Source: Roseithermus sacchariphilus
Lineage (GTDB): Bacteria > Bacteroidota > Rhodothermia > Rhodothermales > MEBIC09517
Assembly: GCA_003285105.1 (NCBI GenBank)
Contig: CP030158.1
Span: 4,512,449-4,576,448, forward strand
Length of the DNA: 64,000 bases
Direction of reading: 5' to 3'
Shown: piece by piece, positions 1-8,087 of the stretch
Numbering within the stretch: the stretch's first letter is position 1
Layout of the letters: every line of letters starts with the position of its first letter
Notes under the pieces: model-generated
What the model saw: only the letters and a program-made list of their open reading frames with translations
What the model was told of the DNA's origin: nothing
Database searches by the model: none
Position numbers and translations under genes: made by a program

Positions 1-1241
1 CTCGGCCGCCTCCTGCACGTAGGCATCCCGAAAGACCGGGTCCGGGATGCGGGCCAGCGTGCCGATGATGCGATGCCGCACGGCCGCCGTGCCCTCCGGC
101 GTGTCCAGCTCCCCGGCGCGGCGGGCCTGGTCCATCATGAACCGCACGAAGTTTCGCCGGTGCTGCTCCACGTAGGCCTCGAAGCCCTCGGCGCCCTGCG
201 CCTGCACGAACGAGTCGGGGTCCTCCCCCGCCGGCAGCTCGACGGCGTAGACGGCCAGCCCCTGCGCCAGCACCAGGTCGATTCCCCGCAGCGCCGCCGT
301 CGCCCCGGCCGAGTCGGCATCGTAGAGCAACAACACCCGCCGGGCATAGCGATGGATCAGCTTGATCTGCTCGACGGTCAGCGCCGTACCGCTGGAGGCC
401 ACGACGTGCTCGACGCCGGCCTGGTGCAGCGAGAGCACGTCCGTGTAGCCCTCGACGAGGATCACCTCCTCCCGCTGCCGGATCGCCTGTCTGGCCTGAT
501 AGAGGCCGTAGAGCACCCGGCTCTTGGCGTAGACCTTCGTCTCGGGCGAGTTGATGTACTTGGGCTGGTCCGCATCGGTCTGCAGGATGCGCCCGCCGAA
601 GCCGAGCACCTTGCCCACGTGCGAGAAGATCGGGAAGATGACCCGGTCCCGGAACCGGTCGTAGTACCCGCTGCCGTCCTTGCGAGGGATGACCAGGCCG
701 GCCTTTTCGAGGGTCTCCGGCGCGATGTGCTGCGCACCGGCGGCCGTCAGCAGGGCGTCCCACCCCGGCGGGGCATACCCGAGCCCGAAGTGCTTGATGG
801 TTTCCGCCGAGAAGCCGCGCTGCCGGAGGTAAGCCAGGGCCGGGCCGCCGGCCTCGGTCCGCGTCAGCTGCCGGTAGTAGAAGCGCCCGGCGAACCGCAG
901 CGCGTGGTAGATCGCCTCCGTCTCGCTGGCCTCCTCGTGCTGCCCCTCGTCCTCGGGCAACGTGATGCCCGCCCGCTCGGCAAGCAGCCGCGCCGCCTCG
1001 ACGAACGTCAGGTTCTCGACGCGCTGCACGAACGTGAACACGTCCCCCCCGCGTGGCACCCGAAGCATTTGAAAATGCCCATGCCCGGGTTGACGCTGAA
1101 CGAAGGCGACTTCTCCTGATGAAACGGGCACAGCCCGAAGTAATTCGACCCCCGTTTCTTCAGGCGAACGTAATCACTGACGATGTCGACGATGTCCGAC
1201 GCAGCCCGTATCTCCTCGATCTTGTCTTCTCCGATGTACAC
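1..1241 (-). CDS. dnaG: DNA primase DnaG, 3' end off the window, apparent frameshift
   Basis: Primase makes RNA primers at the replication fork. The start is GTG at 1241; an in-frame TAA lies six codons upstream, so translation cannot begin much earlier. The N-terminal zinc ribbon is clear (CPFH, then CFGC). Immediately after CFGCHAGG the frame is lost: a run of seven C (1044-1050, G on the coding strand) needs one more base to give the expected GGDVFTF. The next frame is then open to the left edge and encodes convincing primase: the FGGRIL...PKYINSPE core motif (about 541-605), the TOPRIM glutamate [13 protein letters not shown] (about 420-460) and YDADSAG (about 310-330). So the identity is certain, and the break is either a sequencing error in a homopolymer or a real -1 lesion. 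The C-terminal helicase-binding domain lies beyond the window. Confidence 0.93.
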
Positions 1242-1289
1242 AGAGGCAGCGGCAGCTTACGATCCGAAGGAGGGCGCTCGACGACGCGG

Positions 1290-1433
1290 TCAGGCCATCG
1301 GACGCCCGTCGACGGGCAGCGTCGCCGTCGGGCCGCCGTCCTCCACCGGCCCGATCTCCGGCTTGTCGGAGCACTGGCACGAACTCAGCCCGAAGGCAAG
1401 GAACAGGACGGCGACAAACAGAAAGCGTTTCAT
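1290..1433 (-). CDS. small predicted lipoprotein, 47 aa
   Basis: A short reading frame of 47 residues starts with MKRFLFVAVLFLAFGLSSC: two basic residues, a hydrophobic core and a lipobox-like LSSC with Cys19. The mature part would be only about 29 residues, acidic and Gly/Pro-rich, with a second Cys two residues after the lipidated one. It lies 48 bp upstream of dnaG on the same strand, so it may share its transcript. The signal sequence is a strong sign of a real gene; the function is unknown. It resembles the small lipoproteins with no clear homologues that are often missed for length. Confidence 0.6.
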   Translation of the reverse strand: MKRFLFVAVLFLAFGLSSCQCSDKPEIGPVEDGGPTATLPVDGRPMA

Positions 1434-1588
1434 GGGACTCAGCGGCACGTGGCAGGGCTAGCGCAAACGCCGGAATATACGTCACGCCATCTTTTTCCCG
1501 CAGATTCTCGCCGCCGCCTTGATCCCCCGGGACGATTCTCACTAAACTTTCGTGCGGACGGGCCTTCTCTCATCATCTCTCCAGACCC

Positions 1589-2347
1589 TTGCAGATCCTA
1601 GGCATTGACATCGGCGGTTCCGGCATCAAGGGCGCCCCGGTCGACCTCGAGAGCGGCCGGCTCCTGGCCGAACGACACCGCATCGCCACCCCCCAGCCGG
1701 CCACCCCGACCGCCGTGGCCGACGTCGTCCGCAAGATCACCCGGCACTTCGGCTGGTCCGGGCCGCTGGGCTGCGCCTTCCCGGCCCGCATCAAGCACGG
1801 CAAGGCCCTGACGGCCGCCAACGTGGACGACAGCTGGCTGAACACGGACGTGGTTGCGCTCTTCGCCGAGCGCACGGGCTGCCCCACCACGGTGCTCAAC
1901 GACGCCGACGCCGCCGGGCTGGCGGAGATGACCTTCGGAGCCGGACGCGGGCGCACGGACCTGGTCCTGCTGCTGACCTTCGGGACCGGCATCGGATCGG
2001 CGCTGTTCATCGAGCGCGTCCTGGTGCCCAACACCGAACTCGGCCACATCATCCTGCACGGCAAAGATGCTGAGCCCTACGCCGCCGACCGCGCCCGCAA
2101 GGAGGAAAAGCTCTCCTGGAAGCGCTGGGCCCGCCGCGTGCAGGAATACCTGGACCGGATCGAGTTCCTGCTCTCCCCGGACCTCATCATCATCGGCGGG
2201 GGGGTGAGCAAGCCGAAGCGCGCCGAGAAATTCATGCCCTACCTCCACACGCAGGCGGAGCTGGTCACGGCGCAGTTGCGCAACGAAGCCGGCATCGTGG
2301 GCGCCGCGCTCCACGCCCGGTCCCTGCTGAAGACGCCGGCGAAGTAA
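1589..2347 (+). CDS. ppgK: polyphosphate glucokinase (ROK family)
   Basis: Cytosolic kinase that phosphorylates glucose to glucose-6-phosphate, typically using polyphosphate (often also ATP). The 252-residue length matches the family. The phosphate-binding motif [11 protein letters not shown] is at residues 4-14; the catalytic Asp is in [18 protein letters not shown] and the ELGHI motif follow. As usual for PpgK, and unlike other ROK kinases, the CxCGxxGCxE zinc motif is absent and replaced by a charged segment ([14 protein letters not shown]). The start is TTG at 1589, chosen because no ATG or GTG fits before the N-terminal motif. It stands alone, converging on the downstream glycosyltransferase with only 32 bp between the stops. 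Confidence 0.9.
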   Translation: MQILGIDIGGSGIKGAPVDLESGRLLAERHRIATPQPATPTAVADVVRKITRHFGWSGPLGCAFPARIKHGKALTAANVDDSWLNTDVVALFAERTGCPTTVLNDADAAGLAEMTFGAGRGRTDLVLLLTFGTGIGSALFIERVLVPNTELGHIILHGKDAEPYAADRARKEEKLSWKRWARRVQEYLDRIEFLLSPDLIIIGGGVSKPKRAEKFMPYLHTQAELVTAQLRNEAGIVGAALHARSLLKTPAK

Positions 2348-2379
2348 TCCGGCTCCGCACGGCCTCACACAGCCCCGGA

Positions 2380-3846
2380 TCACTCGTACCCGAAGGCCGT
2401 CCGAACCGACGATGCCGCACCACCGGGGGCCACGACCTCCGCACCAGCGGCTCCGTCACCCGAGGGCGCGGGCCGGCTGGACGACACCACCGCCGCGAGC
2501 AACGCATCGACCCGGTCGACCTGGTCGGTGAGGGCATAATGCGTTTCGACATGACGGCGGTAGGCCGCCGAGTCGTAGGCGGGCTCCTGGATCAACCGGA
2601 CGAACTCGGCAACGGTGCGGAAGAGGGTAGCCTCCGGGTATAGTTCATCGGCTCCCATGAAATGGTGGATCACCGGCTTGATGCCCCGCGCCATCGCCTC
2701 CGCGATACCGTATCCGAAGCTCTCGTGGACGCTGGTCGACACGAGGTAGTGCTTGTCCTCCAGGAAGGCGGCCACGTCGTCGACCCAGCCATGCATGATC
2801 ACGTGCTGCTCCAGCCCCAGGGCCTTCACCATGTGGTTCCAGTACACCTCGTACCGGGGCTCTTGATGCACCCCGGCAACGTGCAGCCGGTACCGGGCAT
2901 CCTGCTGGACGAGCGCGTGCATGCATTGCAGCAGCAACGCCGGGTTCTTCTTGTGATTGATGTAACCGACGTAAGCCAGGTCGAAACCCGGCGCGCGCTG
3001 CTTGAAGGGATACCGGGCCAGATCGACGCCGTTGGGAATGACGGCCACGTGCGTGCGACGCTCGATGCCGGGAAAGCGCTGGGTCAGAATGCGATGCATG
3101 TGCGGCGCCACGAGCACGAGCGTATCCACGAAGTCCCACCGTACGTATCCGGGAGCATCGCTCAGCGCCTCGTAGCTGTGCAGGCGGCAGACGACGGCGC
3201 TGGTTTTGGTCAGCTTCCGGCTGGCTTCGATCAGCAGGGCATCGCACCACTCGAACCACACGACATCCGCCCAGTCCATCACGTCCTGGATCGGGCCGAG
3301 GTCCGCCTTCTGCGGCACGTGCAAGGCCCGGACGTGGTGCCGCCGGGCGATCTGCTGCTCCAGATCGGTGATGAAGGCGGTATCGGGACCACACACGAAG
3401 GCCACCTTCAGGGGGTGGGAGGAAGCCGCCGGCGGCCCGAAGTCAACCCCTCCCTCCTGCCCGGCAGCGTGCCGGACCTCCTGCTGCAGGGCAGCGCGGA
3501 GGTCGCGTTCGTAGCGCTGCTTCCGCTCGGTGTCGGGGATGCCATCATAGAAGCGCACGTAGGCCTCTACGGCCAGGTCGAGATGCCCGTGCCGGATGAG
3601 CAAATCGACCAGGTTGTAGTAGGCTCGCTCACACGCCGGGTCCGCCTGGAGGGCCGCCTCGAAGTGCTGTACGGCCTCGCTCAGGCGATCCAGTTCGGCC
3701 AGCGCCAGGCCGGCGTCGTTCAGCGCCTGAACGTTGGCCGGGTCGCTGGCCAACACCTGTTCGAAACAGGTGAGGGCTTTCGCATAGTTGCGGGCCAGAA
3801 AGTGCTCCTCGCCCTCCAGGATAAGGGTCTTGTGCTCGGGGTGCAT
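2380..3846 (-). CDS. TPR-containing GT4-type glycosyltransferase
   Basis: 488 residues. The first 110 or so form tetratricopeptide repeats (for example a repeat with ALNDAGLALAELDRLSEAVQHFEAAL). The rest is a GT-B fold family 4 glycosyltransferase: IPNGVDLARYP, then AGVHQEPRYEVYW, MHGWVDDVAAFLE and the donor-binding E-x7-E region STSVHESFGYGIAEAMARG. Expected role: transfer of an activated sugar; acceptor unknown. The ATG at 3846 is preceded by GGAGG at a 6-nt spacing, which decides the start; the longer open frame upstream is not needed. It is not inside the flagellar operons, but it shares the TPR-plus-GT architecture of the enzyme at 17608-18807, so a part in surface or flagellin glycosylation is possible though unproven. 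Confidence 0.8.
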   Translation of the reverse strand: MHPEHKTLILEGEEHFLARNYAKALTCFEQVLASDPANVQALNDAGLALAELDRLSEAVQHFEAALQADPACERAYYNLVDLLIRHGHLDLAVEAYVRFYDGIPDTERKQRYERDLRAALQQEVRHAAGQEGGVDFGPPAASSHPLKVAFVCGPDTAFITDLEQQIARRHHVRALHVPQKADLGPIQDVMDWADVVWFEWCDALLIEASRKLTKTSAVVCRLHSYEALSDAPGYVRWDFVDTLVLVAPHMHRILTQRFPGIERRTHVAVIPNGVDLARYPFKQRAPGFDLAYVGYINHKKNPALLLQCMHALVQQDARYRLHVAGVHQEPRYEVYWNHMVKALGLEQHVIMHGWVDDVAAFLEDKHYLVSTSVHESFGYGIAEAMARGIKPVIHHFMGADELYPEATLFRTVAEFVRLIQEPAYDSAAYRRHVETHYALTDQVDRVDALLAAVVSSSRPAPSGDGAAGAEVVAPGGAASSVRTAFGYE

Positions 3847-3926
3847 CGTTGCCTCCACGCAGGTCAGATCTCCGGTGATGTGGGTCGATCTGCGGTGAGG
3901 CAAAAGGCTTGCCATGCCACGCCCCG

Positions 3927-4835
3927 TCAGGCGTCCGGGACCTGCCGGGGGGCCGGCGCGGCGTCCGGGGCCTCGGGCAGGCGGGGGTCCAGGTTGAACA
4001 GCGCCACGAGCACGTCGAACAGCTCGGCATGGCGGCGGCGGAGCAGCTCCGGCCGCTCGAAGAAGTTCTCCACCGCCACGGCAAAAAACTCGGCCGGGTT
4101 CGTCGCGGCGTAGCGGCGCAGGAGCGACTTGCCGAGCCGGGCATGCTGCATCTCCCGGCGCACGAGCCGCCGCCACGACGCCTCCGAGGCCGGATCCAGC
4201 AACGACGGCACCCCGTCGGCGCTCATGTTCTCGTAGTCGAACAGATGCGCCAGTTCATGCAGCACCACGTTGTTGCCGTCGCCGGGGTGGGCCCAGCTCT
4301 CGGCCACGGCCTGCGCGGACAGGATGATCGGGCCCTGCTCGTGGACCATGCCGTCGAAGCCCGCATCGTCGGTCAGGTAGTAGTCGTCGTCGAAGCGGTC
4401 CGGATAGATCAGAATGGTGCGGCCGGCGGGCAGCTCCCAGTCCGGCCGGCCGTGTAGCAGGAGCGCGGCGCCCGCGGCCACGCCCAGGCGGAGCTCGTCG
4501 GTGATGGGGGCGCCGTCGACGGCCTCGAAGGTGTGCTCGGCCAGGAAGATCTGCACATCCTGCTCGAAGCGGCGGCGGGCGTCGGGGTCGAGGTGGGAGT
4601 AGAAGGGCACGTGCGCGTGCAGCCACGCCCGCCAGGCTTCGGGGAAGGGGCGACGCACGGCCCACCAGCGACGCAGCGGCCGGCGCAGCCCGAAGGCGGC
4701 CACGATCCCCGCCGCCACGAGCCCCCACCACGCCCCGCCGTCGCCAGCGTGCGCCCCGACGACGGCGACGGCGCCGCCCAGGATGGCGGCGATCAGCCCG
4801 TGAAAGCCCAGGGTTGACGGGCGGACGATGCGCAT
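3927..4835 (-). CDS. MtfA-like zinc peptidase, membrane-anchored
   Basis: 302 residues from the ATG at 4835. Two N-terminal hydrophobic segments (residues about 11-30 and 36-52) precede a cytosolic or periplasmic domain of the MtfA/glucose-regulated metallopeptidase type (PF06167). The zinc site HELAH is at residues 193-197 (VVLHELAHLFDYE), with the downstream NPAEFFAVAVENFFE segment that supplies the third ligand in this family. In E. coli MtfA titrates the Mlc repressor; here no Mlc is visible, so only the peptidase fold is claimed. It is divergent from flgF, with a 201-bp shared upstream region, and is probably not part of the flagellar regulon. Confidence 0.82.
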   Translation of the reverse strand: MRIVRPSTLGFHGLIAAILGGAVAVVGAHAGDGGAWWGLVAAGIVAAFGLRRPLRRWWAVRRPFPEAWRAWLHAHVPFYSHLDPDARRRFEQDVQIFLAEHTFEAVDGAPITDELRLGVAAGAALLLHGRPDWELPAGRTILIYPDRFDDDYYLTDDAGFDGMVHEQGPIILSAQAVAESWAHPGDGNNVVLHELAHLFDYENMSADGVPSLLDPASEASWRRLVRREMQHARLGKSLLRRYAATNPAEFFAVAVENFFERPELLRRRHAELFDVLVALFNLDPRLPEAPDAAPAPRQVPDA

Positions 4836-4989
4836 GGCGATTCCGGGGTGCAGACGCGGCGAAACCCGCTCTTGCGTGGTGTTACGGGCCGATTCGCGCC
4901 GGGCAAGAACTGCCCGTACCGCTCGGAAAATACTGCCCTTGCGCCGCAGCGAAAAGGCCCTCTGTGGCCGTTGGACGCCCTCGGGGGGT

Positions 4990-5005
4990 TGGCAGATCCT
5001 TTGAT
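4990..5005 (+). promoter_or_regulatory. sigma54-type promoter for flgF operon
   Basis: TGGCAGATCCTTTGAT fits TGGCA-N7-TTG with GG to the -12 G at exactly 12 nt; the -12 pair is GA rather than GC. The predicted transcript start near 5016 leaves a 20-nt leader to the flgF ATG at 5037, which argues against the more upstream ATG at 5004. Confidence 0.5.
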
Positions 5006-5036
5006 GCACAGCGGCTCGTCATCAACCCCCGAGCCC

Positions 5037-5759
5037 ATGCTGCTACGTCTTCAAAACAGCTTCGCCTCCATGACCGAGGGGGTGCGCCAGCAGGAGCGCA
5101 TCGCGAACAACCTCGCCAACGCCAACACCGTCGGCTTCAAGCGGGAGCGGCTGTTCGTGGAGGCGCTCAACGAGCGCCTCGACGCCGAGCAGGCCCCCCG
5201 CAGCGACCGGGCGATCACCCGCTGGGCGGACGCCGGCCAGGGCGCGCTGGAGAAAACCGACAACCCCCTCGACGTCGCCATCCACGGAGACGGGTTCTTC
5301 GTGGTGACCGACGAGGCCACGGGCCGGACGGGCTACACCCGCGCCGGGCGCTTCACGCTGGACGCCGACGGCGTGCTGCGCGATGCCGCCGGCCGCCTCG
5401 TCGAGGGCGAAGGCGGCCCCATCGAGATCCCCCCGGACCAGAGCCCCATCGTCATCAGCACCGACGGGGAGGTCCGCGCCGGGGACGAGGTCGTCGGCCG
5501 GCTGCGCGTGGTCACCTTCGCCGACCCGATGGCGCTGACCCGGGCCGAAGGCGCCGTGTTCCTCGCCGACGAGGCCCGCCCGGTGGACGTCCCCACGCCC
5601 GACCTGCGGCAGGGGTTCGTGGAATCCAGCAACGTCGACGTCATCCGCGAGATGACGGACATGATCACCCACTTCCGCCTGTTCGAGTCCCAGCAGAAGG
5701 TCATCCAGACACTCGACCAGGTGCTGGGCCAGGTGAGCCGCGACCTGGGCCGGTTCTGA
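5037..5759 (+). CDS. flgF: flagellar basal-body rod protein FlgF
   Basis: Proximal rod protein, secreted by the flagellar export apparatus into the periplasm. 240 residues from ATG 5037. It has the rod/hook N-terminal signature QERIANNLANANTVGFKRE, the central IHGDGFFVV and TRAGRFTLDADGVL motifs, and the C-terminal heptad helix ending GFVESSNVDVIREMTDMI. It is called FlgF rather than FlgG because it precedes a longer, more canonical FlgG, is shorter, and starts MLLRLQNSF. The sigma54-type site at 4990-5005 lies just upstream and probably drives the flgF-flgL operon. Confidence 0.88.
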   Translation: MLLRLQNSFASMTEGVRQQERIANNLANANTVGFKRERLFVEALNERLDAEQAPRSDRAITRWADAGQGALEKTDNPLDVAIHGDGFFVVTDEATGRTGYTRAGRFTLDADGVLRDAAGRLVEGEGGPIEIPPDQSPIVISTDGEVRAGDEVVGRLRVVTFADPMALTRAEGAVFLADEARPVDVPTPDLRQGFVESSNVDVIREMTDMITHFRLFESQQKVIQTLDQVLGQVSRDLGRF

Positions 5760-5816
5760 CGCCGTGCCCCCGCCCCCCTGCTGCCCGATCCTTCCACCGC
5801 AGACTGACCTCCGATT

Positions 5817-6605
5817 ATGCTCCGTGCTCTCCGTACCGCCGCGCTCGGCATGACGGCCCAGCAGATGGGCGTCGACAACACCGCCAACAACCTCGCCAAC
5901 GCCAACACGACGAGCTTCAAGCGCCAGACGGTGGTGTTCCAGGATCTGCTCTACCAGACGGTCCAGGCCCCCGGCCAGGGCGAGGCCGAGGGCGAGGCCC
6001 GCCCGGCCTCGCTGCAGGTCGGCCACGGCGCCGCGGCCATCGCCACGGTGCGCAACTTCGAGCAGGGCGGCCTCATCAGCACCGGTAACCCGCTCGACCT
6101 GGCCATCAACGGCGACGGCTTCTTCCAGGTGCGCCGCCCCGACGGCTCGGTCGTCTACACGCGGGACGGCACCTTCACCGTCAGCGCGGAGGGCCTCATC
6201 ACCACCCAGACGGGCCTGACGCTGGAGCCGGACCTCTCGATCCCCACCGAAGCCGCTGAGATCATCGTCAGCGAGGACGGCTACGTCTCCGCCCGGATCC
6301 ACGGCGAGGTGGACCTGATGCCGCTCGGGCAGCTGGAGCTGGTCCGCTTCGCCAACCCGGCCGGCTTGCGCGCCATTGGCGGCAACCTCTTCGAGCAGAC
6401 CTCGGCCAGCGGCGAGCCGGTGCTCGGCGCGCCGGGACAGGACAACCTGGGCCTCGTCCGCCAGGGCTTCCTCGAAGCGGCCAATGTGGACGTGGTGCAG
6501 GAGATGGTGAACCTGATCACGGCGCAGCGCGCCTACGAGATCAACTCGAAGATGGTCTCGACGAGCGAGGACATGCTCCAGATCGCCAACACGATGAAGC
6601 GATAG
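5817..6605 (+). CDS. flgG: flagellar distal rod protein FlgG
   Basis: 262 residues, the normal FlgG length. Starts MLRALRTAALGMTAQQMGVDNTANNLANANT, the near-invariant distal-rod N-terminus, followed by LAINGDGFFQVRRPDGSVVYTRDGTF and the C-terminal LVRQGFLEAANVDVVQEMVNLITAQRAYEINSKMV, which is the classical FlgG/FlgE coiled-coil end. FlgG forms the drive shaft through the P and L rings encoded just downstream. 57 bp separate it from flgF; both belong to one transcription unit. Confidence 0.95.
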   Translation: MLRALRTAALGMTAQQMGVDNTANNLANANTTSFKRQTVVFQDLLYQTVQAPGQGEAEGEARPASLQVGHGAAAIATVRNFEQGGLISTGNPLDLAINGDGFFQVRRPDGSVVYTRDGTFTVSAEGLITTQTGLTLEPDLSIPTEAAEIIVSEDGYVSARIHGEVDLMPLGQLELVRFANPAGLRAIGGNLFEQTSASGEPVLGAPGQDNLGLVRQGFLEAANVDVVQEMVNLITAQRAYEINSKMVSTSEDMLQIANTMKR

Positions 6606-6655
6606 CCCTCCCCCCGCGTCCAGCGTCCCCTGTGATTCGTGCCGTCGAGGTCGTG

Positions 6656-7399
6656 ATGCGTCTGCTGGCTTTCCTGTTCGCGCTGCTGGTGTTGCCGGCC
6701 TTCCGCCCGGGTCCCCTGCCGGACCCGTCGGAGCAGGCGGCGGCGCAGGTTCGGGCGGCTGCACGGGCCTGGCTGGAGGCCCGGTATCCGTCGCTGGCGC
6801 CCCGGATGGAGGTGCGCGTGCTGCGCCTCAGCCCGGAGGCACAGGACACCCTGGCGGCTGCCGCCCCCCCGCTGCGCATCGACGCCCCGGGCCGCGCGGC
6901 GCTCCCCCGCGGCCGGACGCAGGTCGCCCTCCTGGGCGGCAGCGACACCGCCGGCTGGCACCGCCTGGGCTGGGCGCTGCTCTACGTGGCCCACTACGAC
7001 TCCGTGCTGATCCCGACGCGCCGCCTGGCGGCCGACGAACCCCTGACCGAGGACGCCCTGCGTGCGGCCTGGGTCGAGACGACCACCTTCCGGGGCGAGC
7101 CCCTGACCCCGGCGGCCTTCCGCGCCCTCCGGGCCGATGGGGAGCTGCTGGCCGAACGCACCCTGCGAGAAGGCCGGCCGCTGCGGCGCTCGGACGTCCG
7201 CCCCCCCTATGCCGCGGAGGTGGGCGACGCCGTGGCGATGCGCTTCCAGCGTGGCCGCATCACCCTCCTGCTGCCCTGCAAAGCCCGCGAGCCGGGCTTC
7301 GTGGGCGACGTCATCCGCCTCTACTCGCCCGATACCCGCACCACCTACCGCGCCCGCCTCACCGCCGCCGGCGCCGCCGAATGGATCGAAACCCTCTGA
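6656..7399 (+). CDS. flgA: P-ring assembly chaperone FlgA
   Basis: 247 residues. FlgA is a periplasmic chaperone that helps FlgI build the P ring. The ATG at 6656 has GAGG five bases upstream and begins MRLLAFLFALLVLPAF, a signal peptide; the GTG 24 bp earlier lacks such a site. The C-terminal half carries the SAF/FlgA region: LAADEPLTEDALR, then LREGRPLRRSDVRPPYAAEVGDAVAMRFQRGRITLLLPCKAREPGFVGDVIRLYSPDT, matching the family pattern of a two-step SAF fold ending in V(R/K)(N/S)xxS. Its 3' end overlaps the open frame of flgH but not its likely start. Confidence 0.85.
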   Translation: MRLLAFLFALLVLPAFRPGPLPDPSEQAAAQVRAAARAWLEARYPSLAPRMEVRVLRLSPEAQDTLAAAAPPLRIDAPGRAALPRGRTQVALLGGSDTAGWHRLGWALLYVAHYDSVLIPTRRLAADEPLTEDALRAAWVETTTFRGEPLTPAAFRALRADGELLAERTLREGRPLRRSDVRPPYAAEVGDAVAMRFQRGRITLLLPCKAREPGFVGDVIRLYSPDTRTTYRARLTAAGAAEWIETL

Positions 7400-7419
7400 C
7401 CAACCTCGACACTGCCGCC

Positions 7420-8043
7420 ATGCCCGCTTTCCGCCTCCGTTCCGCGCCGGCGCTGCCGGCCGTGCTGGTCGTGCTGACCGGGCTGCTGCTCCCGGCCCTG
7501 CCCGCCGCCGCACAGACCTCGCTCTATGCCACGCCCAAAGCCCAGCGCATCGGCGACGTGCTGACCGTGGTGCTGGCCGAGCGCACGTCCGCCCAGCGCC
7601 AGAGCGGCTGGGAGAACACCTCCAGCGCCTCGCGTGGCGGCTCCGCCACGCTCTCCGGCAACGACAGCTTCGCCGGACGCTTCGCCCTGGACGCCTCCTT
7701 CAACCGGGACGCCTTGAACCGCAACGAGTCGATGCAGAGCGACCTGCTCAACGGCACGTTCACCGCCCTCGTCGTCGGCGTCGACAGCCTCACGGGCAAC
7801 CTCATCGTCGAGGGCAAGCGCAAGCTGACCGTCAACGGCGAGAGCCACCTGCTCAAGGTGTCCGGCCTCGTCCGGCCCTTCGACGTGCGCTTCGACAACA
7901 CCATCCTGTCCTACCAGATCGCCAACGCCGACATCGAGTACCGGCAGGCCGGCTTCCGCAACCGCTTCATGCGCCCGGCGGCGCTGACGCGCATGATGGC
8001 CTTCGTGGTGCTCGGCGCGGCCACGGCCGTCGCCGTCCTCTGA
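7420..8043 (+). CDS. flgH: flagellar L-ring protein FlgH, lacking lipobox Cys
   Basis: 207 residues from ATG 7420. FlgH builds the outer-membrane L ring around the rod. The core is clear: SLYATPKAQRIGDVLTVVLAERTSAQRQSG and, later, GNLIVEGKRKLTVNGESHLLKVSGLVRPFD followed by ADIEYRQAG. Two oddities: FlgH is normally a lipoprotein, but here the signal peptide ends PALPAAAQTS and contains no Cys, so cleavage by signal peptidase I is predicted; and the usual C-terminus is replaced by a hydrophobic stretch (RMMAFVVLGAATAVAVL) that could be a membrane segment. The upstream ATG at 7381 would add residues overlapping flgA and is less likely. Confidence 0.87.
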   Translation: MPAFRLRSAPALPAVLVVLTGLLLPALPAAAQTSLYATPKAQRIGDVLTVVLAERTSAQRQSGWENTSSASRGGSATLSGNDSFAGRFALDASFNRDALNRNESMQSDLLNGTFTALVVGVDSLTGNLIVEGKRKLTVNGESHLLKVSGLVRPFDVRFDNTILSYQIANADIEYRQAGFRNRFMRPAALTRMMAFVVLGAATAVAVL

Positions 8044-8087
8044 CCGGCCCCGACCGCCCCACCCGGCTCCTCCAGCTTCTCCTCCCC

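Noticed and set aside
3847-4176. 110-residue N-terminal extension of the TPR-GT4 protein
   Set aside because: It overlaps the mtfA-like gene in another frame and is Pro/Arg-rich noise; ATG 3846 has a GGAGG site at the right distance.
4848-5036. N-terminal extension of FlgF from an upstream start
   Set aside because: The extra residues have no axial-protein character and cross the sigma54-type site; ATG 5037 gives the conserved N-terminus.
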